DNA of 64,000 bases. Source: Pseudomonas sp. 10S4. GTDB taxonomy: Bacteria > Pseudomonadota > Gammaproteobacteria > Pseudomonadales > Pseudomonadaceae. Below the pieces are notes generated by a model. The model made no database searches, was not told where the DNA came from, and was given only the letters and a program-made list of their open reading frames with translations. Below, piece after piece: positions 19,698 through 31,558 of this stretch. Every line of letters starts with the position of its first letter. Position 1 is the stretch's first letter. The translations under genes and the position numbers were made by a program. Where the stretch lies: positions 3,782,001 through 3,846,000 of the forward strand of contig NZ_CP133774.1 in the NCBI RefSeq assembly GCF_034344865.1. The letters are read 5' to 3'.

Positions 19698-20084
19698 GTG
19701 AAAAAAGCCGTGAAAAGCCAACGACCTGTAAACCTAGACCTAAGGACCATCAAACTCCCCATCACCGGCGTTACGTCGTTTCTTCACCGTGTTTCCGGCA
19801 TCATCCTCTTCCTGGGCCTTGGCATCATGCTTTATGCATTGGGCAAATCCCTGGGTTCCGAGGAAGGTTTTGTCGAGGTGAAGGCATGCTTGACCAGTCC
19901 GCTGGCCAAGTTCGTAGCATGGGGCCTCCTGTCCGCCTTGCTGTATCACATGGTAGCCGGCGTGCGCCATCTGATCATGGACATGGGCATCGGTGAGACG
20001 CTGGAAGGCGGCAAACTGGGCTCGAAAATCATTATCGCCGTGTCTGCGGTGCTGATCGTTCTGGCGGGAGTTTGGATATGGTAA
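19698..20084 (+). CDS. sdhC: Succinate dehydrogenase cytochrome b556 subunit
   Basis: This 128-residue membrane anchor of complex II starts at a GTG. The family opening SQRPVNLDLRTIKLPITG follows a few residues later. Quinone-site residues are in SFLHRVSGI (about residues 27-35). Three helices follow. The heme b ligand is the His in the LLYHMVAGVRHLIMD segment near residue 85. It is the first gene of the sdh-suc operon. Its stop lies inside the first codons of sdhD (7-bp overlap), which couples assembly of the two anchor subunits. Confidence 0.96.
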   Translation: MKKAVKSQRPVNLDLRTIKLPITGVTSFLHRVSGIILFLGLGIMLYALGKSLGSEEGFVEVKACLTSPLAKFVAWGLLSALLYHMVAGVRHLIMDMGIGETLEGGKLGSKIIIAVSAVLIVLAGVWIW

Positions 20085-20446
20085 CCAGCGTAACGAACCT
20101 GTCGCGTTCCGGCCTCTATGACTGGATGGCGCAGCGTGTGTCTGCGGTTGTTCTCGCGGCTTATTTCATTTTCCTGATCGGATACCTCGCAGCGCACCCT
20201 GGCATTGGCTACGCCCAATGGCATGAGCTGTTTGCAAGCAACGGGATGCGTATCTTCAGTCTGCTGGCCCTGGTGGCCCTTGGCGCTCACGCCTGGGTTG
20301 GCATGTGGACCATCGCGACCGACTACCTGACGCCGATGGCGCTGGGCAAGTCCGCGACTGCAGTACGTTTCCTCTTCCAGGCAGTATGCGGCGTTGCGAT
20401 GTTCGCCTACTTCGTCTGGGGTGTGCAGATTCTTTGGGGTATCTGA
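20078..20446 (+). CDS. sdhD: Succinate dehydrogenase hydrophobic membrane anchor subunit
   Basis: This is the 122-residue second membrane anchor of complex II. The ATG at 20078 gives MVTSVTNLSRSGLYDW; an in-frame TTG two codons earlier is less likely. SRSGLYDWMAQRVSAVVL carries the conserved Arg near the quinone site. The second helix holds GAHAWVGMWTIATDYL, with the heme-side His and the quinone-site Asp-Tyr. There are three helices in all. It overlaps sdhC by 7 bp and is followed by sdhA after 3 bp. Confidence 0.95.
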   Translation: MVTSVTNLSRSGLYDWMAQRVSAVVLAAYFIFLIGYLAAHPGIGYAQWHELFASNGMRIFSLLALVALGAHAWVGMWTIATDYLTPMALGKSATAVRFLFQAVCGVAMFAYFVWGVQILWGI

Positions 20447-20449
20447 TTC

Positions 20450-22225
20450 ATGTCTACTACAGTTAATACGCTTTCGTTCGACGCCATTATTATTGGCGGC
20501 GGCGGTGCTGGCATGCGCGCTGCGCTGCAACTGGCACAAGGTGGTCACAAGACTGCCGTGGTAACCAAGGTTTTCCCGACTCGCTCGCACACCGTATCCG
20601 CTCAGGGTGGCATCACCTGCGCCATCGCCTCGGCAGATCCGAACGATGACTGGCGCTGGCACATGTACGATACCGTCAAGGGTTCCGACTATATCGGTGA
20701 CCAGGACGCTATCGAATACATGTGTTCCGTAGGTCCGGAAGCGGTTTTCGAGCTCGAGCACATGGGTTTGCCGTTCTCCCGTACCGAACAGGGCCGCATT
20801 TATCAGCGTCCGTTCGGCGGTCAGTCGAAAGACTTCGGTAAAGGCGGCCAGGCTGCCCGTACTTGCGCTGCTGCCGACCGTACCGGTCACGCACTGCTGC
20901 ACACCCTGTACCAGGCCAACCTCAAGGCTGGCACCGTATTCCTTAACGAATACTACGGCGTCGACCTGGTGAAGAACGAAGATGGTGCCTTTGTCGGCAT
21001 GATCGTCATCTGCATCGAAACTGGCGAAACCTCCTACGTCCGCGCGAACGCCACCGTATTGGCGACCGGCGGTGCAGGCCGTATCTACTCGTCCACCACC
21101 AATGCCCTGATCAACACCGGTGACGGCGTCGGCATGGCTCTGCGTGCTGGCGTGCCGGTACAAGACATTGAAATGTGGCAGTTCCACCCGACCGGCATCG
21201 CCGGCGCTGGTGTACTGGTTACTGAAGGCTGCCGCGGTGAAGGCGGTTACCTGATCAACAAGCACGGCGAGCGTTTCATGGAGCGTTATGCTCCGAACGC
21301 CAAAGACCTGGCTGGTCGTGACGTAGTTGCTCGCTCGATGGTTAAAGAAATCATCGCCGGCAACGGTTGCGGTCCGGATGGCGACCACGTAATGCTGAAA
21401 CTCGATCACCTCGGTGAAGAAGTTCTGCACAGCCGTCTGCCAGGCATCATGGAACTGTCCAAGACCTTCGCTCACGTCGATCCAGCCGTGTCGCCGATCC
21501 CGGTCGTTCCAACCTGCCACTATATGATGGGCGGCGTGCCGACCAACATTCATGGTCAGGCAATCACTCAGGACGCTGAAGGCGTTGACCAGATCATCCC
21601 GGGCCTGTTCGCTGTAGGCGAAGTGGCTTGTGTATCGGTTCACGGTGCCAACCGTCTGGGCGGTAACTCGTTGCTCGACCTGGTGGTATTCGGTCGTGCT
21701 GCCGGCCTGTTCCTGGAACAGACCCTGAAAGAAGGCGTTGACTACGCTCGCCCTCGCCAGTCCGACATCGACGCTGCCCTGGCACGTCTCGATGGCCTGA
21801 ACTCGCGTACCGAAGGTGAAGACGTCGCCACCCTGCGTAAAGAACTGCAAAGCTGCATGCAGAACTACTTCGGTGTATTCCGTACCGGTGAATACATGCA
21901 GAAGGGTATTGCTCAGTTGGCTGATCTGCGTAGCCGTATCGCCAACGTCAAGATCAACGACAAGAGCCAGGCGTTCAACACCGCTCGTATCGAAGCGCTG
22001 GAACTGCAGAACCTGCTGGAAGTGGCCGAAGCTACCGCCATCGCCGCAGAGATCCGCAAAGAGTCCCGCGGTGCTCACGCCCGTGAAGACTTCGAAGAGC
22101 GCGATGACGTTAACTGGCTGTGTCACACCCTGTATTTCCCGGGTGAGAAGCGCGTTTCCAAGCGTGCCGTGAACTTCTCGCCAAAAACAGTCCCGACCTT
22201 TGAACCAATGATTCGGACTTATTAA
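20450..22225 (+). CDS. sdhA: Succinate dehydrogenase flavoprotein subunit
   Basis: This 591-residue catalytic subunit oxidises succinate to fumarate. The FAD dinucleotide fold is [16 protein letters not shown]. The covalent flavin His lies in [12 protein letters not shown] at about residue 45. Substrate-site residues are visible in the [11 protein letters not shown] loop, the RDVVARSM segment with the catalytic Arg, and the [11 protein letters not shown] loop. Length is typical. Codon use is strongly biased (for example CGT for Arg), as expected for high expression. It sits between sdhD and sdhB in the usual order. Confidence 0.98.
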   Translation: MSTTVNTLSFDAIIIGGGGAGMRAALQLAQGGHKTAVVTKVFPTRSHTVSAQGGITCAIASADPNDDWRWHMYDTVKGSDYIGDQDAIEYMCSVGPEAVFELEHMGLPFSRTEQGRIYQRPFGGQSKDFGKGGQAARTCAAADRTGHALLHTLYQANLKAGTVFLNEYYGVDLVKNEDGAFVGMIVICIETGETSYVRANATVLATGGAGRIYSSTTNALINTGDGVGMALRAGVPVQDIEMWQFHPTGIAGAGVLVTEGCRGEGGYLINKHGERFMERYAPNAKDLAGRDVVARSMVKEIIAGNGCGPDGDHVMLKLDHLGEEVLHSRLPGIMELSKTFAHVDPAVSPIPVVPTCHYMMGGVPTNIHGQAITQDAEGVDQIIPGLFAVGEVACVSVHGANRLGGNSLLDLVVFGRAAGLFLEQTLKEGVDYARPRQSDIDAALARLDGLNSRTEGEDVATLRKELQSCMQNYFGVFRTGEYMQKGIAQLADLRSRIANVKINDKSQAFNTARIEALELQNLLEVAEATAIAAEIRKESRGAHAREDFEERDDVNWLCHTLYFPGEKRVSKRAVNFSPKTVPTFEPMIRTY

Positions 22226-22236
22226 GGGTGGCCGCC

Positions 22237-22941
22237 ATGTTGAAAGTCAGTGTTTATCGCTACAACCCTGATCAGGACGCTGCGCCGTTCATGCAAGAAT
22301 TCCAGGTCAATACCAACGGTAAAGACCTGATGGTGCTGGACGTGCTGGCCCTGATCAAAGAGCAGGACGAGGGTTTCTCCTATCGTCGCTCTTGCCGTGA
22401 AGGTGTTTGCGGTTCCGACGGCATGAACATCAACGGCAAAAACGGTCTGGCGTGCGTTACGCCGCTGTCCGCTGTCGTAAAAGGTAACAAGCTGATCGTT
22501 CGTCCTCTGCCAGGTTTGCCGGTTATCCGTGACTTGGTCGTCGATATGAGCATCTTCTACAAGCAATACGAGAAGGTTAAGCCATTCCTGCAGAACGACA
22601 CGCCGGCTCCGGCCATCGAACGTCTGCAGACCCCTGAAGAGCGTGAAAAGCTTGACGGTCTGTACGAGTGCATCCTGTGCGCTTGCTGCTCGACCTCTTG
22701 CCCGTCCTTCTGGTGGAACCCGGACAAGTTCCTGGGTCCAGCTGCTCTGCTGCAAGCGTATCGCTTCCTGGCAGACAGCCGTGACACCAAGACTGCCGAG
22801 CGTCTGGCTTCGCTGGATGACCCGTTCAGCGTATTCCGCTGCCGCGGGATCATGAACTGCGTCAACGTCTGTCCGAAAGGCCTGAACCCGACTAAGGCCA
22901 TCGGTCACGTACGTAACATGTTGCTGCAAAGCGGCGTGTGA
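22237..22941 (+). CDS. sdhB: Succinate dehydrogenase iron-sulfur subunit
   Basis: This 234-residue subunit passes electrons from the flavin to quinone. All three cluster motifs are intact: [2Fe-2S] CREGVCGSDGMNINGKNGLAC (residues about 52-75), [4Fe-4S] CILCACCSTSCP (about 146-157) and [3Fe-4S] CRGIMNCVNVCPKGLNP (about 203-219). The ATG at 22237 is chosen because AAGGGTGG just upstream serves as ribosome site; an in-frame GTG at 22228 would overlap it. It lies 11 bp after sdhA. Confidence 0.96.
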   Translation: MLKVSVYRYNPDQDAAPFMQEFQVNTNGKDLMVLDVLALIKEQDEGFSYRRSCREGVCGSDGMNINGKNGLACVTPLSAVVKGNKLIVRPLPGLPVIRDLVVDMSIFYKQYEKVKPFLQNDTPAPAIERLQTPEEREKLDGLYECILCACCSTSCPSFWWNPDKFLGPAALLQAYRFLADSRDTKTAERLASLDDPFSVFRCRGIMNCVNVCPKGLNPTKAIGHVRNMLLQSGV

Positions 22942-22995
22942 TTCAGCAGCTGTAACCCGGCTGTTGTAAATGTAGTACCGCTGTACCTGTAGATG

Positions 22996-23029
22996 CTACG
23001 GCGCAGGCTTCAACCGGCGCCGTAGTTTT
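22996..23029 (+). terminator. Terminator-like hairpin between sdhB and sucA
   Basis: A 9-bp stem CTACGGCGC/GCGCCGTAG with a 12-base loop is followed by TTTT. Lying within what is normally one transcription unit, it may be a partial terminator or a processing/stabilising hairpin. The rest of the 276-bp gap has no gene. Confidence 0.6.
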
Positions 23030-23217
23030 AACCTGAGCAGCAGCTCATAAAGCTGCAGCTCTTATTTTGAAGAAATGAGACAAGCAGGGGCATCCGGGCT
23101 GGTACCCGGACTATCAGCGTGATCCTAAGTGGCTTGTTTTAGTCGCTGCATTCGGACTTCTGCAAGTTTGCTCGGTGTCGACGCCGGTGGTGTTCCCCTA
23201 ACCGAGGGTGACCAAGC

Positions 23218-26049
23218 ATGCAAGAAAGCGTGATGCAGCGCATGTGGAACAGCGCCTACCTATCCGGTAGTAACGCTGCCTATGTGGAAGAGCTCTACGA
23301 GCTCTACCTGCACGACCCTAACGCTGTGCCAGAAGAGTGGCGCACCTACTTTCAGAAGTTGCCTGCTGACGGCAACACTGCCACCGATGTTTCGCACTCC
23401 ACAATTCGCGACCATTTCGTCTTGCTGGCAAAGAACCAGCGCCGCGCACAACCGGTTTCCGCCGGCAGCGTGAGCAGTGAGCACGAGAAGAAGCAAGTTG
23501 AAGTGCTGCGATTGATCCAGGCCTACCGTATGCGTGGCCACCAGGCAGCCCAGCTTGACCCGCTGGGGCTGTGGCAGCGTCCTGCACCTGCAGACCTGTC
23601 GATCAATCATTACGGCTTGACCAATGCCGATCTTGATACGACCTTCCGTGCCGGCGACCTGTTCATCGGCAAAGAGGAGGCGAGCCTACGCGAAATTCAC
23701 GAAGCGTTGCAGCAGACATATTGCCGCACCATCGGCGCTGAATTCACGCATATCACCGATTCCGAGCAGCGTCACTGGTTCCAGCAGCGTCTGGAAAGCG
23801 TGCGCGGCCGTCCGACGTACTCCGCCGACATCAAGAGCCACCTGCTCGAACGCGTCACTGCCGGCGAAGGTCTGGAAAAATACCTGGGCACCAAATACCC
23901 GGGTACCAAGCGTTTCGGTCTGGAAGGCGGCGAGAGCCTGATTCCGATGCTCGACGAGCTGATCCAGCGTTCCGGTTCCTACGGCACCAAGGAAATCGTT
24001 ATCGGCATGGCCCACCGTGGCCGGCTGAACGTGCTGGTCAACACCTTCGGCAAGAACCCGCGCGAGCTGTTCGACGAGTTCGAAGGCAAGAAGAAGGTCG
24101 AGCTGGGTTCCGGTGACGTTAAATACCACCAGGGCTTCTCCTCCAACGTCATGACCGCCGGCGGTGAAGTTCACCTGGCCATGGCCTTCAACCCGTCCCA
24201 CCTGGAAATCGTTTCTCCAGTGGTCGAAGGTTCGGTCCGTGCCCGTCAGGATCGTCGTAACGACCCTACCGGTGAAAAGGTTCTGCCGATCTCCATCCAC
24301 GGTGACGCGGCATTCGCCGGTCAGGGCGTGGTGATGGAAACCTTCCAGATGTCGCAGACCCGCGGTTTCAAAACCGGCGGTACCGTGCACATCGTGATCA
24401 ACAACCAGGTCGGTTTCACCATCAGCAACCCGGAAGATTCGCGCTCTACCGAGTACGCAACCGACGTCGCGAAAATGATCCAGGCGCCGATCCTCCATGT
24501 AAATGGTGATGATCCGGAAGCCGTATTGTTCGTGACCCAGCTGGCCATCGACTACCGCATGCAGTTCAAGCGTGACGTGGTAATCGACCTGGTTTGCTAC
24601 CGTCGTCGCGGCCACAACGAAGCTGACGAGCCTAGCGGCACCCAGCCTCTGATGTACCAGCAGATCACCAAGCAGCGCACCACCCGTGAGCTGTACGCCG
24701 AACGCCTGACCCAGGCCGGTGTGGTTGATGATGCACGCGTACAGGCCAAGATCGACGAATACCGCAACGCGCTGGACAACGGTCTGCATGTTGTGAAAAG
24801 CCTGGTCAAAGAGCCGAACAAAGAGTTGTTCGTGGACTGGCGTCCGTACCTGGGCCACGCCTGGACTGCACGTCACGACACGAGTTTCGATCTGAAAACC
24901 TTGCAGGAACTGTCCGCCAAGCTGCTGGAAATTCCAGAAGGCTTCGTGGTTCAGCGCCAGGTTTCGAAGATCTACGAAGACCGTCAGAAAATGCAAGTCG
25001 GCGGCCTGCCGATCAACTGGGGTTACGCCGAAACCATGGCGTACGCGACCCTGGCGTTCGAAGGTCACCCGATCCGCATGACTGGCCAGGACATCGGCCG
25101 CGGTACGTTCTCGCACCGTCACGCTGTGTTGCACAACCAGAAAGACGCCGGCAGCTACATTCCGCTGCAGAACCTGTACAAAGGTCAGCCACGTTTCGAC
25201 TTGTACGATTCGTTCCTGTCCGAAGAAGCCGTACTGGCGTTCGAATACGGTTACTCGACCACCACGCCTGAGGCGCTGGTGATCTGGGAGGCCCAGTTCG
25301 GCGACTTCGCCAACGGCGCCCAGGTGGTTATCGACCAGTTCATCACCAGTGGCGAGCACAAGTGGGGCCGTCTTTGCGGTCTGACCATGCTGCTGCCGCA
25401 CGGTTATGAAGGTCAGGGGCCGGAGCACTCTTCGGCTCGTCTGGAGCGTTACCTGCAACTGTGCGCCGAGCACAACATTCAGGTAGCCGTGCCGACTACG
25501 CCAGCTCAGATCTACCACTTGCTGCGTCGTCAGGTGATTCGCCCGCTGCGCAAGCCGTTGATCGTGCTGACACCGAAGTCGCTGCTGCGTCACAAGCTGG
25601 CTATTTCGACCCTGGAAGATCTGGCCGAAGGTTCGTTCCAGACCGTGATCCCGGAAATCGATGCCCAAGACCCGAAAAAGGTCGAGCGCATTGTTCTGTG
25701 TAGCGGCAAGGTCTACTACGACCTGCTGGAAAAACGTCGTGCCGAAGGTCGTGATGACATCGCCATCGTGCGTATCGAGCAGCTGTACCCATTCCCTGAG
25801 GACGACTTGAACGAAGTCCTGGCTCCTTATACCAACCTCAAACATATCGTTTGGTGTCAGGAAGAGCCGATGAACCAGGGTGCCTGGTACTGCAGCCAAC
25901 ACCACATGCGCCGCATCGTTGGCAATCACAACAAGGCGCTCGTTCTCGAGTACGCCGGCCGTGATGCTTCTGCTGCACCTGCTTGTGGTTATGCATCGAT
26001 GCACGCTGAGCAGCAGGAAAAACTGCTGCTAGACGCCTTTACTGTTTAA
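23218..26049 (+). CDS. sucA: 2-oxoglutarate dehydrogenase E1 component
   Basis: This 943-residue thiamine-diphosphate enzyme decarboxylates 2-oxoglutarate and transfers the succinyl group to the E2 lipoyl arm. The N-terminal E2-binding peptide (MWNSAYLSGSNAAYVEELYE) is present. The TPP/Mg site begins with IHGDAAFAGQGVVMETF and runs to INNQVGFT. The acceptor His motifs (MAHRGRLNVL; RGTFSHRHAVLH) and the C-terminal transketolase-like half are intact. It starts the sucABCD part of the operon, 276 bp after sdhB, and is followed by sucB after 42 bp. Confidence 0.98.
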   Translation: MQESVMQRMWNSAYLSGSNAAYVEELYELYLHDPNAVPEEWRTYFQKLPADGNTATDVSHSTIRDHFVLLAKNQRRAQPVSAGSVSSEHEKKQVEVLRLIQAYRMRGHQAAQLDPLGLWQRPAPADLSINHYGLTNADLDTTFRAGDLFIGKEEASLREIHEALQQTYCRTIGAEFTHITDSEQRHWFQQRLESVRGRPTYSADIKSHLLERVTAGEGLEKYLGTKYPGTKRFGLEGGESLIPMLDELIQRSGSYGTKEIVIGMAHRGRLNVLVNTFGKNPRELFDEFEGKKKVELGSGDVKYHQGFSSNVMTAGGEVHLAMAFNPSHLEIVSPVVEGSVRARQDRRNDPTGEKVLPISIHGDAAFAGQGVVMETFQMSQTRGFKTGGTVHIVINNQVGFTISNPEDSRSTEYATDVAKMIQAPILHVNGDDPEAVLFVTQLAIDYRMQFKRDVVIDLVCYRRRGHNEADEPSGTQPLMYQQITKQRTTRELYAERLTQAGVVDDARVQAKIDEYRNALDNGLHVVKSLVKEPNKELFVDWRPYLGHAWTARHDTSFDLKTLQELSAKLLEIPEGFVVQRQVSKIYEDRQKMQVGGLPINWGYAETMAYATLAFEGHPIRMTGQDIGRGTFSHRHAVLHNQKDAGSYIPLQNLYKGQPRFDLYDSFLSEEAVLAFEYGYSTTTPEALVIWEAQFGDFANGAQVVIDQFITSGEHKWGRLCGLTMLLPHGYEGQGPEHSSARLERYLQLCAEHNIQVAVPTTPAQIYHLLRRQVIRPLRKPLIVLTPKSLLRHKLAISTLEDLAEGSFQTVIPEIDAQDPKKVERIVLCSGKVYYDLLEKRRAEGRDDIAIVRIEQLYPFPEDDLNEVLAPYTNLKHIVWCQEEPMNQGAWYCSQHHMRRIVGNHNKALVLEYAGRDASAAPACGYASMHAEQQEKLLLDAFTV

Positions 26050-26091
26050 CGCCTTCGCGCACCTGAAACCGAATTTAAGGACCCACTGATA

Positions 26092-27312
26092 ATGGCTATC
26101 GAAATCAAAGCCCCCACTTTCCCGGAATCGGTTGCCGATGGCACCGTTGCCACCTGGCACAAAAAACCAGGCGACGCCGTCAAGCGTGATGACCTGATCG
26201 TCGATATCGAAACCGACAAAGTGGTACTGGAAGTATTGGCTACTGCTGACGGCGTGCTGGGCGCTATCGTCAAGAACGAAGGCGACACCGTTCTGTCCGA
26301 CGAAGTCCTGGGCTCCATCCAAGAGGGCGGCGCTGCTGCCGCTCCAGCTGCTGCCGCTGCTCCGGCCGCTGCACAAGCTGCTGCTCCAGCTGCCGACGGC
26401 GAAGACGATCCTGTTGCTGCACCGGCTGCTCGCAAGCTGGCTGAAGAAAACGGCATCAACGTCGCTTCCGTTGCCGGCACCGGCAAAGGCGGTCGTGTGA
26501 CCAAGGAAGACGTAGTCGCTGCTGTTGCTGCCAAGAAAGCTGCTCCGGCCGCTGCTCCTGCCAAGGCTGCTGCTCCGGCTGCCGCTGCTCCTGTGTTCGC
26601 CGCTGGCGACCGCATCGAGAAGCGCGTACCGATGACCCGCGTGCGGGCCACCGTTGCCAAGCGTCTGGTAGAAGCTCAGTCGAACATGGCGATGCTGACC
26701 ACTTTCAACGAAGTCGACATGACCGAAGTCATGGCCCTGCGTTCGAAGTACAAGGACCTGTTCGAGAAGTCCCACAACGGCGTACGCCTGGGCTTCATGT
26801 CGTTCTTCGTCAAAGCAGCTACCGAAGCGCTGAAACGCTTCCCGGCTGTCAACGCGTCGATCGACGGTGCTGACATCGTTTACCACGGCTACGCCGACGT
26901 TGGTGTTGCTGTTTCCAGCGACCGCGGTCTGGTTGTACCGGTTCTGCGTAACGCCGAACTGATGAGCCTGGCTGAAATCGAAGGCGGCATCGCTGCTTTC
27001 GGCAAAAAGGCGCGCGACGGCAAGCTGTCGATGGACGAAATGACCGGTGGTACGTTCACCATCACCAACGGTGGTACTTTCGGTTCGATGATGTCGACCC
27101 CGATCGTCAACCCGCCGCAAGCGGCCATCCTGGGCATGCACAACATTCTGCAGCGTCCTATGGCGATCAACGGTCAGGTCGTTATCCGTCCGATGATGTA
27201 CCTGGCTCTGTCCTACGATCACCGTCTGATCGATGGCAAAGAAGCTGTGACCTTCCTGGTTACCATCAAGAACCTGCTGGAAGACCCGGCTCGTTTGCTG
27301 CTGGATATCTGA
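26092..27312 (+). CDS. sucB: Dihydrolipoyllysine succinyltransferase (E2 of 2-oxoglutarate dehydrogenase)
   Basis: This is the 406-residue core of the 2-oxoglutarate dehydrogenase complex. The domain order is clear. A single lipoyl domain carries its Lys in [11 protein letters not shown] (residue about 43). An Ala/Pro-rich flexible linker (about 80-105) follows. Next is the E1/E3-binding domain ([14 protein letters not shown] to GRVTKEDVV, about 107-145), a second Ala-rich linker, and a catalytic acyltransferase domain with the HxxxDG motif ([13 protein letters not shown]) near the C-terminus. A single lipoyl domain distinguishes it from the PDH-type E2. Confidence 0.98.
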   Translation: MAIEIKAPTFPESVADGTVATWHKKPGDAVKRDDLIVDIETDKVVLEVLATADGVLGAIVKNEGDTVLSDEVLGSIQEGGAAAAPAAAAAPAAAQAAAPAADGEDDPVAAPAARKLAEENGINVASVAGTGKGGRVTKEDVVAAVAAKKAAPAAAPAKAAAPAAAAPVFAAGDRIEKRVPMTRVRATVAKRLVEAQSNMAMLTTFNEVDMTEVMALRSKYKDLFEKSHNGVRLGFMSFFVKAATEALKRFPAVNASIDGADIVYHGYADVGVAVSSDRGLVVPVLRNAELMSLAEIEGGIAAFGKKARDGKLSMDEMTGGTFTITNGGTFGSMMSTPIVNPPQAAILGMHNILQRPMAINGQVVIRPMMYLALSYDHRLIDGKEAVTFLVTIKNLLEDPARLLLDI

Positions 27313-27329
27313 TAGAAGCAGCCGTAGGT

Positions 27330-27368
27330 TTCAAGTCCCAAACTGCAAGTAATTGCAGCTTGGCTTGA
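27330..27368. repeat. Hairpin-forming sequence between sucB and lpd
   Basis: The inner stem CTGCAA/TTGCAG (GTAA loop) lies within an imperfect outer pairing TCAAG/CTTGA. The CTTGAGGCTTGCGGCTTCAA that follows resembles low-complexity CTTGCAGCTT repeats common in fluorescent pseudomonads. It could stabilise or segment the operon mRNA. Confidence 0.45.
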
Positions 27369-27410
27369 GGCTTGCGGCTTCAAGCTTGTTGCTAAAAGAG
27401 GATTTTTTGA

Positions 27411-28847
<1,437 letters not shown>

Positions 28848-29047
28848 GACAAGACAATAAGAAACCACGGCGGAAGGCCCGTCGTGAGCCTTGCGTGCAA
28901 GACTCACCGCGGAATGTCCGCCGGACGCAGCCTTGCGTAGTCTCACCGGTTATCCGGAACACCTACGCAAGCAGCAGTCACAGGTGGTGCGGCACTTGAT
29001 CGAGTGCAGCACCGAATGCGCAGTACCTAACGAAGACGGTAATAAGC

Positions 29048-30214
29048 ATGAATCTTCACGAGTATCAGGGTAAGCAGCTGTTCGCTGAATACGGCCTGCC
29101 AGTATCCCAGGGTTTCGCCGTAGACACCCCGGAAGCAGCAGCAGAAGCGTGCGACAAAATCGGCGGGACCGAATGGGTTGTCAAAGCCCAGGTTCACGCA
29201 GGTGGTCGCGGTAAAGCGGGCGGCGTTAAGCTGGTTCGCAGCAAAGAAGACGCCAAAGCATTCGCTCAACAGTGGTTGGGCAAGCGTCTGGTGACTTACC
29301 AGACTGATGCCAATGGTCAGCCAGTCACCAAGATCCTGGTTGAATCGTGCACTGATATCGCTAAAGAGCTGTACCTGGGCGCTGTCGTTGACCGTTCGAG
29401 CCGTCGCATCGTGTTCATGGCTTCCACCGAAGGTGGCGTGGACATCGAGAAAATCGCTCACGACACCCCTGAGAAAATCCTCAAGGCCACTATCGATCCA
29501 CTGGTTGGCGCTCAGCCATTCCAGGGTCGCGAGCTGGCATTCCAGCTGGGTCTGGAAGGCAAGCAAGTTGCTCAGTTCGCCAAGATCTTCGTAGGTCTGG
29601 CCAAGCTGTTCAAGGATCACGACCTGGCTCTGCTGGAAGTGAACCCGCTGGTGATCAAGGCTGACGGCGATCTGCATTGCCTCGACGCCAAGATCAACAT
29701 CGACGCCAACGCCATGTACCGTCAGCCTAAGCTGAAAACTTTCCACGATCCGTCGCAAGACGATCCGCGCGAAGCGCACGCTGCCAAGTTCGAACTGAAC
29801 TACGTAGCACTGGAAGGCAACATCGGTTGCATGGTCAACGGTGCTGGCCTGGCCATGGGTACCATGGACATCGTCAACCTGCATGGCGGCAAACCAGCCA
29901 ACTTCCTCGACGTGGGCGGCGGTGCTACCAAAGAACGCGTTACCGAAGCGTTCAAGATCATCCTGTCCGACACTAACGTCGCTGCAGTATTGGTCAACAT
30001 CTTCGGCGGCATCGTTCGTTGCGACATGATTGCCGAAGGCATCATCGGTGCAGTGAAAGAAGTCGGCGTGAAAATCCCGGTTGTTGTTCGCCTTGAAGGT
30101 AACAACGCTGAACTGGGCGCTAAAGTACTGGCAGAAAGCGGTTTGAACATCATCGCTGCTACCAGCCTGACCGACGCTGCTCAACAAGTTGTCAAAGCTG
30201 CGGAGGGCAAATAA
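29048..30214 (+). CDS. sucC: Succinate--CoA ligase, ADP-forming, beta subunit
   Basis: This 388-residue ATP-grasp subunit of succinyl-CoA synthetase binds nucleotide and succinate. The family start [19 protein letters not shown] is present. The ATP-grasp Lys region is [19 protein letters not shown] and the metal-binding region is [10 protein letters not shown]. The C-terminal flavodoxin-like half contains the succinate-binding glycine-rich turn [16 protein letters not shown]. It lies 200 bp after lpd and overlaps sucD by one base (TAATG). Confidence 0.98.
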   Translation: MNLHEYQGKQLFAEYGLPVSQGFAVDTPEAAAEACDKIGGTEWVVKAQVHAGGRGKAGGVKLVRSKEDAKAFAQQWLGKRLVTYQTDANGQPVTKILVESCTDIAKELYLGAVVDRSSRRIVFMASTEGGVDIEKIAHDTPEKILKATIDPLVGAQPFQGRELAFQLGLEGKQVAQFAKIFVGLAKLFKDHDLALLEVNPLVIKADGDLHCLDAKINIDANAMYRQPKLKTFHDPSQDDPREAHAAKFELNYVALEGNIGCMVNGAGLAMGTMDIVNLHGGKPANFLDVGGGATKERVTEAFKIILSDTNVAAVLVNIFGGIVRCDMIAEGIIGAVKEVGVKIPVVVRLEGNNAELGAKVLAESGLNIIAATSLTDAAQQVVKAAEGK

Positions 30215-31095
30215 TGAGCGTCCTGATCAATAAAGACACCAAAGTTATCTGCCAGGGTATTACCGGTTCGCAAGGTAGTTTCCACACCCAGCAAGCCATC
30301 GAATACGGCACCAAGATGGTTGGTGGCGTTACTCCTGGTAAGGGCGGCACCGAGCACCTGGGTCTGCCAGTGTTCAACACCGTGAAAGACGCTGTAGCTG
30401 CCACTGGCGCCACCGCCAGCGTGATCTACGTTCCAGCTCCTTTCTGCAAAGACTCCATCCTGGAAGCAGCATTCGGCGGCATCAAGCTGATCGTTTGCAT
30501 CACTGAAGGCATTCCTACCCTGGACATGCTGGATGCCAAGGTCAAGTGCGACGAACTGGGCGTAGTCCTGATCGGTCCTAACTGCCCAGGCGTGATCACT
30601 CCAGGCGAATGCAAGATCGGCATCATGCCAGGTCACATTCACTTGCCAGGCAAGGTCGGTATCGTTTCCCGTTCCGGCACCCTGACCTACGAAGCTGTTA
30701 AGCAGACTACTGACGCCGGTTTCGGTCAGTCGACTTGCGTCGGCATCGGCGGTGACCCGATCCCGGGTTCGAACTTCATCGACATCCTGAAGCTGTTCCA
30801 GGAAGACCCGAAGACCGAAGCGATCGTAATGATCGGTGAGATCGGCGGTTCGGCTGAAGAAGAAGCGGCTGCCTACATCAAGGCACACGTGACCAAGCCG
30901 GTTGTTTCCTACATCGCTGGTGTGACTGCCCCTGCTGGCAAGCGCATGGGCCATGCTGGCGCAATCATCTCTGGCGGCAAGGGCACAGCAGACGAGAAGT
31001 TTGCTGCCCTGGAAGACGCAGGCGTTAAAACCGTGCGTTCGCTGGCAGACATCGGCAAGGCTTTGTCCGAGCTGACCGGTTGGGCTGTCAAGTAA
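30214..31095 (+). CDS. sucD: Succinate--CoA ligase, ADP-forming, alpha subunit
   Basis: This 293-residue subunit binds CoA and carries the phosphohistidine intermediate ([14 protein letters not shown], His near residue 247). The Rossmann CoA-binding part opens with [30 protein letters not shown] and the [15 protein letters not shown] loop are intact. It ends the TCA operon; a strong terminator follows 29 bp after the stop. Confidence 0.98.
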   Translation: MSVLINKDTKVICQGITGSQGSFHTQQAIEYGTKMVGGVTPGKGGTEHLGLPVFNTVKDAVAATGATASVIYVPAPFCKDSILEAAFGGIKLIVCITEGIPTLDMLDAKVKCDELGVVLIGPNCPGVITPGECKIGIMPGHIHLPGKVGIVSRSGTLTYEAVKQTTDAGFGQSTCVGIGGDPIPGSNFIDILKLFQEDPKTEAIVMIGEIGGSAEEEAAAYIKAHVTKPVVSYIAGVTAPAGKRMGHAGAIISGGKGTADEKFAALEDAGVKTVRSLADIGKALSELTGWAVK

Positions 31096-31124
31096 GCCTC
31101 GCGCTTAGCTGACGCTTCACCAAA

Positions 31125-31157
31125 CAAAGGCCACCTTCGGGTGGCCTTTGTTGTTTC
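31125..31157 (+). terminator. Intrinsic terminator of the sdh-suc operon
   Basis: A perfect 11-bp stem CAAAGGCCACC with TTCG tetraloop and complement is followed by TTGTTT. Confidence 0.92.
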
Positions 31158-31184
31158 CGGGATTTGAGCCATTCGCAGGGTTTT

Positions 31185-31317
31185 TGTGGCGAGGGGGCTT
31201 GCCCCCGTTTGGGTTGCGAAGCGACCCCAAAACAGGCGATTGCGTTACGTCAGGTAGATCACATTTGTTTGATTTGCGACTACTTCGCAGCCGAACGGGG
31301 GCAATCCCCTCGCCACA
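31185..31317. repeat. REP doublet of the TGTGGCGAGGGGGCTTGCCC class
   Basis: Two inverted arms (TGTGGCGAGGGGGCTTGCCC and complement) enclose a longer spacer that itself contains GGTTGCGAAGCGACC and CGACTACTTCGCAGCC. This is a different REP class from the GTGGGAGC elements. Confidence 0.88.
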
Positions 31318-31558
31318 GGATCCTGTGAAGGTAAATTAGATATGTAAACGCGACATCGAAATGTCGCGTATCGGATACTTCGCCCCCTAACAGTGCGTTT
31401 GTCGTGCAAATTCGTTAGGCTAGCAGCCATTTTTGCGTCCGCTGCCCACAAGGTCGCTACGCGCTAAACGGGTTGGTCCTATACAGACCGACAGCATTTC
31501 CCTCACCCATAGGGAAATCCCTCTCTAAATTCCGATTCAGTAGTGTGGTATTTCCTTA
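31318..31558. other. Leader/promoter region of brnQ
   Basis: These 241 bp lie between the REP doublet and brnQ. They contain a short GC-poor hairpin (AGGGAAATCCCT near 31505) and no gene. No clear sigma70 site or strong ribosome site before the brnQ ATG could be assigned. Confidence 0.4.

Noticed and set aside
19946..22126. A 726-codon open frame opposite sdhA
   Set aside because: It is an antisense shadow: strong codon bias in a highly expressed gene removes stops from the opposite strand. It has no ribosome site or protein family.
23686..26004. A 772-codon open frame opposite sucA
   Set aside because: This has the same cause as the frame opposite sdhA; the sense strand is an unambiguous E1 enzyme.
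26320..26600. Ala/Pro-rich repeats in sucB
   Set aside because: They are normal flexible linkers between lipoyl, binding and catalytic domains.
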